A stretch of DNA of 64,000 bases from Aestuariimicrobium soli (lineage in GTDB: Bacteria; Actinomycetota; Actinomycetes; Propionibacteriales; Propionibacteriaceae): positions 124,001 to 188,000 of the forward strand of contig NZ_JBPJSQ010000001.1 in assembly GCF_051192575.1 (NCBI RefSeq). Reading direction: 5' to 3'. Of the stretch, positions 57,523-64,000 are shown one piece after another. The first letter of the stretch is position 1. Every line of letters begins with the position of its first letter. The translations under genes were made by a program, and so were the position numbers. The notes under the pieces are model-generated. The model made no database searches. It was not told where the DNA came from and saw nothing but the letters and a program-made list of their open reading frames with translations.

Positions 57523-58557
57523 ATGGAGTACTCCGTCCTCGGCCGCACCGGCGTCCGCGTCTCGAAGATCTGCCTGGGCACCGCCACCTTCGGCGTCGCC
57601 CCCGTCCCGGAGGAGGCCGACCGGATCGTCGGCGCGGCCCTCGACCTGGGCATCAACTTCGTCGACACCGCCGACGTGTACGGAAACATGCCCGTCTTCG
57701 ACCGCGCCGGAGCACCTCCGGCCGCCGAGCGCGAGCCCGCCGAAGCGATCCTCGGTCGTGCACTGCGGGGCCGCCGCGACGAGGTGGTGATCGCCACCAA
57801 GTCCAACGGGATAACCGGCCTCGGCGTCAACGACCGTGGCCTGTCGCGGCGGCACGTCGTCCGCCGGGTCGAGGAGAGCCTGCGCCGCCTCGAGACCGAC
57901 TGGATCGACCTGTACTACGCCCACGACCCCGACCCCGACACCCCGCTGGAGGAGACCCTCGACGTCTACGACGACCTCATCCGCCAGGGCAAGATCCTCC
58001 ACGTCGGCCTGTCGAACGACCCCGCGTGGAAGGTCGCGCAGGCGCTGTGGATCGCCGACGACCGACGGCTGCGCTCCGCCCCTGTGGCGGCGGAGGTCAA
58101 GTACAGCCTCGTCGACCGGGCCGCAGAGCGGGAGCTCGCCGCCGCCTGCGAGCAGTTCGGCGTCTCGATCGTGCCCTACGCCCCGCTGCACGGCGGACTC
58201 CTCGCCGACCTGGCCGTGCTGGACCGACCGGTCTCGGGCGACCAGCGGTTCGGCGCACCCGGCTTCCCGCCTAACGAGGTCGCCCTGGCCCGCGAGGTCG
58301 ACCGGCTCTCCCGCGAGTGGGGACTGCCGATGCAGCCGGTCGCGCTCGCGTGGCTGCTGTCCCGGCCCGCCGTCGCCAGCGTGATCGTCGGCCCGGAGAG
58401 CGTCCAGGAGCTCCAGGCCGACGCGTCGGCCGCCGAGGTGCAACTGACCCCGGAGCAGCTGGACGCCCTCACCGAGCTGGCGGTCGAGCCGCCGGCCTTC
58501 CACCACCGCGCCGGCGACGGCCCGAGGCAGCCGTCCTCGGCCACCGCCGGACCCTGA
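57523..58557 (+). CDS. Aldo/keto reductase (second of two)
   Basis: A 344-residue paralogue of the gene before it, closely similar across the whole length, from MEYSVLGRTGVRVSKICLG to IVGPESVQELQADASAAEVQ, so the pair arose by tandem duplication. The catalytic Asp48, Tyr53, Lys93 and His134 are retained. It has an extra C-terminal tail of about 20 residues rich in Pro, Gly and Ala. It starts 19 bases after the first reductase. Confidence 0.92.
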   Translation: MEYSVLGRTGVRVSKICLGTATFGVAPVPEEADRIVGAALDLGINFVDTADVYGNMPVFDRAGAPPAAEREPAEAILGRALRGRRDEVVIATKSNGITGLGVNDRGLSRRHVVRRVEESLRRLETDWIDLYYAHDPDPDTPLEETLDVYDDLIRQGKILHVGLSNDPAWKVAQALWIADDRRLRSAPVAAEVKYSLVDRAAERELAAACEQFGVSIVPYAPLHGGLLADLAVLDRPVSGDQRFGAPGFPPNEVALAREVDRLSREWGLPMQPVALAWLLSRPAVASVIVGPESVQELQADASAAEVQLTPEQLDALTELAVEPPAFHHRAGDGPRQPSSATAGP

Positions 58558-58620
58558 CCCCGCTCCTGCGGGCGACGGATCGCACCACCACCAAGAGCAC
58601 CGAAAAGAAGTGGAACACCC

Positions 58621-59007
58621 ATGCCCCGTGCAGACCAGTCCACGATCGACTTCCTCACCGAGTACTTCGCCGTCATGGAGGCCAAGGACTACGACCGCCT
58701 CGCCGACTTCTACGCCGACGACGTCTCGCTGACCTTCGCCAACGCCTCGACCGTCACCGGCAAGGACGTCGTGCTGGCCCAGATGGCCGCGATCGGCGGC
58801 AAGGTCGACTCCCTGGCCCACCCTCTGGTGAACGTCTGGCAGGAGGAGGACGGAGTCGTCGTCTTCGAGGTCGACAGCGTCTGGCGCTTCCCCGACGGCG
58901 TCGAGACGACCATCCGCGCCTGCTCGATCTTCACCATCGCAGCCAGGAAGTTCACCGACCAGCGCATCTACGTCGACAACGGTCCGATCGACTCCTACCT
59001 CGCCTGA
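58621..59007 (+). CDS. NTF2-like (SnoaL-type) small protein
   Basis: A 128-residue protein with the cone-shaped NTF2/SnoaL fold: STIDFLTEYFAVMEAKDYDR, LADFYADDVSLTFAN and VFEVDSVWRFPDGVETTIRA. Members are small-molecule isomerases, hydrolases or binding proteins. Co-transcription with two reductases and an SDR suggests work on the same substrate. It is preceded by AAAAGAAG. No catalytic residue can be named with confidence. Confidence 0.85.
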   Translation: MPRADQSTIDFLTEYFAVMEAKDYDRLADFYADDVSLTFANASTVTGKDVVLAQMAAIGGKVDSLAHPLVNVWQEEDGVVVFEVDSVWRFPDGVETTIRACSIFTIAARKFTDQRIYVDNGPIDSYLA

Positions 59008-59051
59008 GCTCGGCCCGGCCCTTCACCGCCTGCCCCTTAAGGAGGCTCTCC

Positions 59052-59786
59052 ATGGCCCGCATGCTCGTCACCGGTTCCGCCGATGGCCTCGGCCGCGCCG
59101 CCGCCGAAGCGCTCCTGGACGACGGCCACGACGTCGTCGTGCACGCCCGCAGCAAGACCAGGCTCGACGCGGTCCTCGACCTCCTCGACCGCGGTGCGGG
59201 GCACGTGGTGGGTGACCTCGCAGACCTCGACCAGGTCCGGGACCTGGCCGAGCAGGCCTCCGCTCTCGACCCGTTCGACGCGGTCGTCCACAACGCCGGG
59301 GTGATCGACGGGTCCGCCCTGCTCCCGGTGAACGTCGTCGCCCCCTACGCCCTCACGGCGCTGGTCCCGGCGTCGCGGCTGGTCTACCTCTCCAGCAACA
59401 TGCACCACGGCGGCCGACTCGATCTCTCCCGCGCCGATTGGGCGGGCTCGCGCGCGTCGCTGTCCTACTCCGACAGCAAGCTGCTGGTCACGGTCCTGAT
59501 GGCCGCGATCGCGCGGCGCTGGCCCGACGTGCTGTCCAACGCCGTCGACCCGGGCTGGGTGCCCACGAGGATGGGCGGCCCCTCGGCCAACGACGCCCTC
59601 GAGCTCGGCCACGTCACCCAGGCGTGGCTCGCCGGCTCCGACGACCCCGACGCCCTGGTCTCCGGGGGCTACTGGTTTCACCAGCGCGTGGAGCAGCCCC
59701 ATCGCGCGGTCCACGATGAAGGAGTACAGGACGCGCTGCTGTCGGCACTCGCCGCACACACCGGGATCGGCCTGCCGCGCCGGTGA
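59052..59786 (+). CDS. Short-chain dehydrogenase/reductase
   Basis: A 244-residue SDR. The cofactor loop is TGSADGLG (residues 7-14), NAG is at 81-83, the catalytic Ser is in YLSSN (114 or 115), and YSDSK gives Tyr139 and Lys143. Slightly diverged, with the usual NNAG reduced to HNAG. Last gene of the redox operon; AAGGAGG precedes the ATG. NAD(P)-dependent oxidation or reduction of a small alcohol or ketone is inferred. Confidence 0.9.
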   Translation: MARMLVTGSADGLGRAAAEALLDDGHDVVVHARSKTRLDAVLDLLDRGAGHVVGDLADLDQVRDLAEQASALDPFDAVVHNAGVIDGSALLPVNVVAPYALTALVPASRLVYLSSNMHHGGRLDLSRADWAGSRASLSYSDSKLLVTVLMAAIARRWPDVLSNAVDPGWVPTRMGGPSANDALELGHVTQAWLAGSDDPDALVSGGYWFHQRVEQPHRAVHDEGVQDALLSALAAHTGIGLPRR

Positions 59787-60135
59787 GTAGCGGACCGCCG
59801 CCGTGGTGCAGACTCGGCTCCACCATCATCTCCTGTGATTAACCACGGGCAGGTGAAGGCTCGTTCGGCGTCTTGCCGACATCCCCTTCCTAGGAAGAGA
59901 CGAAGCCTCGCGACCATGCGGGCCCCGGCCTCAAAGGTCTGTCTCGGTTCCGTCCGCGCGAGATGCTCTCAAACCGCCGAAGCCGAAGAGCTGTGGCGGT
60001 AGCGACTCGACTCAACCGCATTCGGGCAAAAAAGCGCCCCCGCCGCGATGCGACGGGGGTTGGCTCTATGTCTGTGCGAGGAGTCCTGCCCTCGCTTCTG
60101 ACCGATAGTCTAGCCCTCCAGCAGAGGAGGCGCAA
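59787..60135. other. Non-coding gap between the SDR and the Abi gene
   Basis: 349 bases without a supported gene. It holds a minus-strand terminator near 60.03-60.06 kb and, close to the end, TAGTCT (60107-60112), a possible -10 box for the Abi-type gene, followed by GAGGAGG. Nothing else is recognised. Confidence 0.6.
60028..60059 (-). terminator. Minus-strand terminator with no gene upstream
   Basis: A 10-bp stem (60037-60046 with 60050-60059, one G-U pair) with a 3-base loop, followed on the minus strand by CGC and six T residues (A run at 60028-60033). This is the most canonical intrinsic terminator in the window, yet the only nearby upstream sequence on that strand is the antisense of the Abi gene. 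Confidence 0.75.
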
Positions 60136-60882
60136 TTGGGCATCGAGGACATCGTCGCGAGCCACCTCTCGGCACCGCGGCTCGCACCGTACCTCGCCGC
60201 GGCCGGTTCGGTCTCCGGAGCTATGCGGCTGTACCGCTGGAACCTCGAGCTGTCGGGAGCGATCCACGAGTCCCTCGGCGTCGTGGAGGTCACGATGCGG
60301 AACTCGATCGACGCGCAGCTGCAGGCATGGAACCGAGGACGGCCAGCTAGAGCCGGAACTGCAGCCTATGGCGCGAACTGGGTCGAGCACCCGGCTCGCC
60401 CGCTCTTGGGGATCCTCAACCCTCGCGGCCGCGGCGGCCGGCCACCGATGTCGACGTATGAGTCGGCGCGGGAACGAGCGATCAAGGACTCCAGCCTGCG
60501 GGATCCCTCCCACCCGCGTCACGGTGTGAGCCCGAACCACGACGACATCGTCGCCCACATCACGTTCGGCACCTGGGTCAAGCTCCTGCCGAGCAAGCGC
60601 GATGCCCAGGGCCTGATCGGCCCGGACGGGCAGCGCGGCCTGTGGAACAACGCCATCAAGCACAGCTTCTCCCACCATCCCGACCCGCTGGTGATCCACC
60701 ACTGGGCGAACCGGCTCCACCTCCTCCGCAACAGGATCGCGCACGTGGAGCCGCTCATCGCCACCGACGTCATGAGCTATCACCGGACCGCGGCGCGCCT
60801 GCTGAGGGCGATCGACCCGGCAATGGGCGACTGGTACGCGGGGATCAGCCGGATCCCCGAGGTCTGCAAGCAGAGGCCGTGA
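60136..60882 (+). CDS. Abi-like protein with HEPN-type RNase motif
   Basis: A 248-residue protein resembling the Abi_2/AbiD-F abortive-infection family. It is predominantly helical; the C-terminal LHLLRNRIAHVEPLI contains the HEPN signature Rx4H (Arg198 to His203), the active site of HEPN ribonucleases. The start MGIEDIVASHLSAPRLAPYL, then LYRWNLELSGAIHESLG matches the family opening. TTG start with GAGGAGG upstream. It stands alone, with no antitoxin gene adjacent. Anti-phage growth arrest by RNA cleavage is inferred. Confidence 0.8.
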   Translation: MGIEDIVASHLSAPRLAPYLAAAGSVSGAMRLYRWNLELSGAIHESLGVVEVTMRNSIDAQLQAWNRGRPARAGTAAYGANWVEHPARPLLGILNPRGRGGRPPMSTYESARERAIKDSSLRDPSHPRHGVSPNHDDIVAHITFGTWVKLLPSKRDAQGLIGPDGQRGLWNNAIKHSFSHHPDPLVIHHWANRLHLLRNRIAHVEPLIATDVMSYHRTAARLLRAIDPAMGDWYAGISRIPEVCKQRP

Positions 60883-61158
60883 GGCCCAGCCGCGAGGCTG
60901 CTGTGATGCCGGCCGTGGACTCTGCTTCCAGCCGGATCCCGCGCTGACAGGCAAGTCGTCGCGGACGTCCGGCCGCGGGATAGGTGTCCGCAGGCAGAGC
61001 GGGGTTGATTTGTCGAAAATACCGTAATGGAAGCATGCCAACTGTGGTGGACCGCCGGTGCAGGGAAGTTGCTTGCACGTCCGAGCATGCCTCTGACCAG
61101 GTGAATTGCCTCGTCGGCAGAGAATTGCGACTACCGCAGAGTACAGCGAAGCATGTCT

Positions 61159-61191
61159 CAGTACGTGCTGCGCAACCTCGCCCAGGCGTGA
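61159..61191 (+). pseudogene. Orphan 3' fragment of an aconitase gene (candidate attachment site)
   Basis: Eleven codons encode QYVLRNLAQA-stop, against QYVLRQLAGS-stop at the true acnA end. The first 11 bases are identical, then differences are at wobble positions (CTT/CTG, CGG/CGC, CTT/CTC) before the last residues diverge. Upstream of the CAG codon the similarity stops abruptly. This is what remains of a target gene tail after an element replaced it, and it marks the right edge of the island. Confidence 0.65.
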
Positions 61192-61217
61192 GTCGCGGCT
61201 GACCGCAGCCCGCAACC

Positions 61218-61259
61218 GACGAAGCGGCCGACCCCCTCGGGGGCCGGCCGCTTCGTCGT
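61218..61259. terminator. Terminator between the aconitase tail and copB
   Basis: A 19-bp stem (61218-61236 with 61241-61259, one mismatch) around CTCG. It may be the original acnA terminator displaced with the gene's tail, and it now also serves the convergent P-type ATPase gene. Confidence 0.75.
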
Positions 61260-61273
61260 GTCGGGGAACTGGC

Positions 61274-63352
61274 TCACTGCCGGCGCTTCAGGATGGAGCG
61301 GGTGCTGGCTTCCGGCGTGAGGTCGAGCCGCCGCAGCACTTGGGCGTTGAGCGCCACCACGACGGTGGAGATCGACATGAGCATCGCACCGACCGACATG
61401 GGCAGGACGAACCCGACCGGTGCGAGGATTCCGGCCGCGAGCGGCACGGAGAGCAGGTTGTAGCTCGCGGCCCACCACAGGTTCTGCTTCATCTTGCGGT
61501 AGGTGGCGTGGGAGAGCTGGATCGCCGCGAGTACCGAGCGGGGGTCGGAGCCGGCGAGGATGACGCCGGCGGAGCCGATGGCGACATCGGTGCCCGCTCC
61601 GATGGCGATGCCGACATCCGCTTGCGCCAGAGCCGGCGCGTCGTTGACGCCGTCGCCGACCATGGCGACCTTCTTGCCCCCGTGTTGGAGCGCTGCGACC
61701 TTGGCCGACTTCTCATCGGGGCGGACGCCCGCGTACACCCGATCGATGCCGAGCTGGGTTCCGGCCTCCTTCGCCACGGCCTCGGCGTCGCCGGTGATCA
61801 TGACCACCTCGATGCCGAGCTCGTGCAGTGCCTCAACGGCCTCGCGGGACTCCGGACGGATCTCGTCGGCGAGCTTGAACCCGCCGATGACGGCGCCGTC
61901 TCGCAGGACGTGCAGGATGATCGCGCCCTCGGCCCGCCAGGCGTCGGCCGCATCGATCTCGGGCTGCCCGGTCTCCTCGAGCAGCCGGGGCCCGCCGACA
62001 CGAATCTCGTGGCCGGCCACGGTCGCGGTGACTCCCACGGAGGGCGAGGACGAGAACCCGCTTCCCGGCTCGAGGGTCAGGCCCTTGTGCTTGGCTGCGC
62101 CGACGATCGCCCGGGCCAGAGGGTGCTCACTGTCGGCCTCGGCAGCCGCAGCCAGAGCCAGCACCTGGTCTGCGGTCACACCTGCGGTTGATTGGACATC
62201 GGCAACCGTGGGTTCCCCCTTGGTCAGGGTGCCGGTCTTGTCGAAGAGCACGGTGTCGACCTCACGCATCGACTCCAGCGCGAGGCGATCCTTGATCAAC
62301 ACGCCGCCGCGCGCGGCGCGCTCGGTCGCGATGGCGACGACCAGAGGGATCGCCAGGCCCAGGGCGTGGGGGCAGGCGATGACGAGCACGGTGATGACCC
62401 GGATCACAGCGTCGTCCGGCCTCCCGGCCAGGGTCCAGACCACCGCCGTGATCAGACCGGCTCCGAGCGCGAACCAGAACAACCACGCTGCCGCACGGTC
62501 GGCGATCCGCTGCGCCCGCGACGACGATCCCTGCGCCTCGGCGACGAGCCGGTTGATGCCCGCGAGCGCCGTGTCGTCGCCCACCGCGGTGAGCCGCACC
62601 CGCAGACCGGAGTCGGTGGCCACGGTGCCAGCGGTCACCGCATCGCCTCGTCCGCGGGTGACCGGGCGGGACTCGCCGGTGATCATCGACTCGTCCATGT
62701 CTGCACGACCGTCGACGACGATGCCGTCGGCGGGGACGCTGCCACCGGGACGGACGATGACGGTGTCGCCCACCCGCAGCTGGGCCGGATTGACCCTGAC
62801 GACGGCCTCACCGTCGACACGCTCGGCTTCGTCGGGCAGCAGCGCCGCCAGGGAGTCCAGCGCCGAGGTGGTCTGCGCCAGGGCGCGCATCTCGATCCAA
62901 TGGCCCAGCAGCATGATGACGATCAGCAGCGCCAGTTCCCACCAGAACTCCAGCTCGTGGTCGACCAGACCCACGGTGGCGGCCCAGGACGCCAGGAAGG
63001 CCACGGTGATGCCCAGCGAGATCAGCAGCATCATTCCCGGCTTGCGGCTCTTCACTTCGCTCCAGCCGCCGGCGAGGAAGGGGGAGCCGCCCCAGACGTA
63101 CATGACCGTTCCCAGAAGCGCGGCGACCCACCCCGCCCAGCTGAGCAGCGGGTAGCCCAGCAGCATGGCGAACATGGGCGAGAACGCGACCACTGGCACC
63201 GCGATGACGAGGTTGATCCAGAACAGCCGCCGGAACTGACCCACGTGATCCCCGTGGCCACCGTGATCCCCGTGCCCGGAGTGTCCCTGGCCGGGGTGCG
63301 CCTTCTCGGCGGTGTCGACGTGGTGGTGCTGGTGTTCGTGTGGAGCTGTCAT
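61274..63352 (-). CDS. copB: Heavy-metal P1B-type ATPase (CopB-like)
   Basis: A 692-residue metal-exporting P-type ATPase. The N terminus is a His-rich tail (HEHQHHHVD, GHSGHGDHGGHGDH) instead of CxxC domains, followed by eight hydrophobic segments. The metal site in helix 6 is CPH (Cys327-His329), the mark of the CopB/P1B-3 group for Cu or Ag. The phosphorylated Asp is Asp371 in DKTGTLTKG; TGES and GDGVND are intact. ATG 63352 follows GAGAGGA. It is convergent with the island edge and downstream of a YdhK lipoprotein gene. Confidence 0.93.
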   Translation of the reverse strand: MTAPHEHQHHHVDTAEKAHPGQGHSGHGDHGGHGDHVGQFRRLFWINLVIAVPVVAFSPMFAMLLGYPLLSWAGWVAALLGTVMYVWGGSPFLAGGWSEVKSRKPGMMLLISLGITVAFLASWAATVGLVDHELEFWWELALLIVIMLLGHWIEMRALAQTTSALDSLAALLPDEAERVDGEAVVRVNPAQLRVGDTVIVRPGGSVPADGIVVDGRADMDESMITGESRPVTRGRGDAVTAGTVATDSGLRVRLTAVGDDTALAGINRLVAEAQGSSSRAQRIADRAAAWLFWFALGAGLITAVVWTLAGRPDDAVIRVITVLVIACPHALGLAIPLVVAIATERAARGGVLIKDRLALESMREVDTVLFDKTGTLTKGEPTVADVQSTAGVTADQVLALAAAAEADSEHPLARAIVGAAKHKGLTLEPGSGFSSSPSVGVTATVAGHEIRVGGPRLLEETGQPEIDAADAWRAEGAIILHVLRDGAVIGGFKLADEIRPESREAVEALHELGIEVVMITGDAEAVAKEAGTQLGIDRVYAGVRPDEKSAKVAALQHGGKKVAMVGDGVNDAPALAQADVGIAIGAGTDVAIGSAGVILAGSDPRSVLAAIQLSHATYRKMKQNLWWAASYNLLSVPLAAGILAPVGFVLPMSVGAMLMSISTVVVALNAQVLRRLDLTPEASTRSILKRRQ

Positions 63353-63412
63353 CGTTTGGTTCCTCTCGTCCAATTTCTCGCGTCTGATTGCTGGTCCCCT
63401 CGTGCTGCCGGC

Positions 63413-63982
63413 TCAGGAGGCCGGTTGGATCTCGCTCTCGACAACCCACTTGTGGTTCGTGATGGTCATACCGTCCCAGGTGTAGTCGACCATGTAGACG
63501 GTCTGGGAGGTGGACGAGGCGATGGTGGCCTCTGCTCCCTTCATGCCCGTCATGTGGGCGGCGTCGAGCGTGACCGTGGCACCCTCGGGCAACAGCTCAT
63601 CGCCGACCCCTTCGAGTTCCTCCTGGACGACCCACCTGTGGTCCGTGATCGGTTCCCCTCCGGTGGTGGGCGTGAAGTTGACCGCGTAGGTGTGGGTGTC
63701 AAAGGCGCCGACGATGGTGGCTTCCGCCCCCTTCATGCCGTCCATGTGGTCGGCCTTGAGGGTCACCTTCGTGCCCACCGGGTACGTGGGTGAGGGTGCC
63801 TCCTTGATCCCGGCGGGAGCGGGCCCACCGTCCATCGGATGGTCCATCTCGCCGCTGGTGGAACTGGTGGAACTGGCGGAACTGCTGGAGCCGTGGCCCT
63901 GGTGGTCGCTGGTGCAGCCGGTCAGGGCCAGTGCTCCGACGAGGATTGCCGCCGCGATGGCCGCCTTGATGCGCGTGCGCAT
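63413..63982 (-). CDS. YdhK-family lipoprotein (two DUF1541 repeats)
   Basis: A 189-residue exported lipoprotein: MRTRIKAAIAAAILVGALAL with the lipobox LTGC, a Ser-rich linker, then two DUF1541 repeats. Each repeat reads like HMDGMKGAEATIVGAF...YAVNF and ends in HRWVVQEE or HKWVVESE. The first part holds a Met/His-rich MDHPMDG. DUF1541 proteins accompany CopB-type ATPases and are thought to bind copper outside the membrane. AAGGGA precedes the ATG. It is 60 bases upstream of copB on the same strand, so the two are likely one operon. Confidence 0.9.
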   Translation of the reverse strand: MRTRIKAAIAAAILVGALALTGCTSDHQGHGSSSSASSTSSTSGEMDHPMDGGPAPAGIKEAPSPTYPVGTKVTLKADHMDGMKGAEATIVGAFDTHTYAVNFTPTTGGEPITDHRWVVQEELEGVGDELLPEGATVTLDAAHMTGMKGAEATIASSTSQTVYMVDYTWDGMTITNHKWVVESEIQPAS

Positions 63983-64000
63983 GTCGTTTCCCTTCCGTGG

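Larger units (their letters stand above)
60883..61273. other. Non-coding island edge
   Basis: 391 bases without a full gene. From about 61005 to 61040 it is noticeably richer in A and T than the surroundings. It then contains the acnA-like tail at 61159-61191 and a terminator at 61218-61259. No integrase remnant could be read in any frame. Confidence 0.6.

Noticed and set aside
60984..61202. A 72-codon frame running into the aconitase tail at the island edge
   Set aside because: The sequence has no domain and shares the tail only in another frame; not a recombinase remnant.
61503..63155. A 550-codon plus-strand frame over copB
   Set aside because: Antisense shadow of the P-type ATPase; Ser/Thr/Pro/Arg-rich without family similarity.

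Overview
The window is high-GC chromosome of a Gram-positive actinobacterium. This follows from families that are essentially actinobacterial (SepH, DUF3093, DUF3710, DUF4193, DUF4235, DUF5998, DUF7455, TY-Chap, paired TrkA-type proteins) and from many genes whose start codon lies 6-9 bases after a TANNNT -10 box, the mark of leaderless transcription. The gene order sigA / sigB / topoisomerase IV / DUF5998 / sepH / dut is conserved across actinobacteria. A Propionibacteriales-like host is my guess from overall protein similarity; nothing in the window proves it.

Layout. 0-8.1 kb: end of an AEC permease, TY-Chap, split-barrel flavoprotein and stress proteins, HrpA helicase, TesB thioesterase. 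8.1-14 kb: a shortened PP2C-like gene, SigB, protease II, SigA and a GNAT acetyltransferase. 14.2-20.4 kb: a six-gene overlapping Dpp/Opp-type ABC uptake operon ending in a Tat-type lipoprotein. 20.5-30.9 kb: ParE- and ParC-like topoisomerase subunits with an MFS permease, carbonic anhydrase, DUF559 protein, Gfo/Idh oxidoreductase and App1-type phosphatase. 30.9-34.2 kb: a compact operon (DUF5998, phosphodiesterase, thymidine kinase, sulfurtransferase). 34.2-44.3 kb: sepH with an odd 5' end, ferrochelatase, DUF4193/DUF4235, DUF3093-dut-DUF3710-OB-fold, two TrkA-type proteins, an APC permease and a TRAM/TrmA-like RNA methyltransferase. 44.4-47.0 kb: aconitase behind a perfect palindrome.

47.0-61.2 kb is a foreign segment. 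The last codons of acnA recur, with wobble changes, at 61,159-61,191 as an orphan fragment, so a ~14 kb island appears to have entered the 3' end of acnA. It carries a Gabija-like pair (GajA nuclease-ATPase plus GajB UvrD-like helicase), two unknown genes divergent from an XRE regulator with a 17-bp tandem repeat upstream, an OLD-family TOPRIM ATPase, an Abi/HEPN-type protein, and a metabolic cassette: TetR and an MFS exporter divergent from two aldo/keto reductases, an NTF2-like protein and an SDR, sharing one perfect 14-bp operator. No integrase is visible, so the element looks immobile or decayed. 61.3-64 kb: a CopB-type P1B ATPase and a YdhK lipoprotein, an accessory metal-resistance pair beyond the island edge.

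The genes fall into three groups: housekeeping transcription, replication, division and heme functions; a peptide or oligosaccharide uptake operon; and an anti-phage/redox island inserted at aconitase. I found no tRNA, rRNA, CRISPR array, transposase or integrase.
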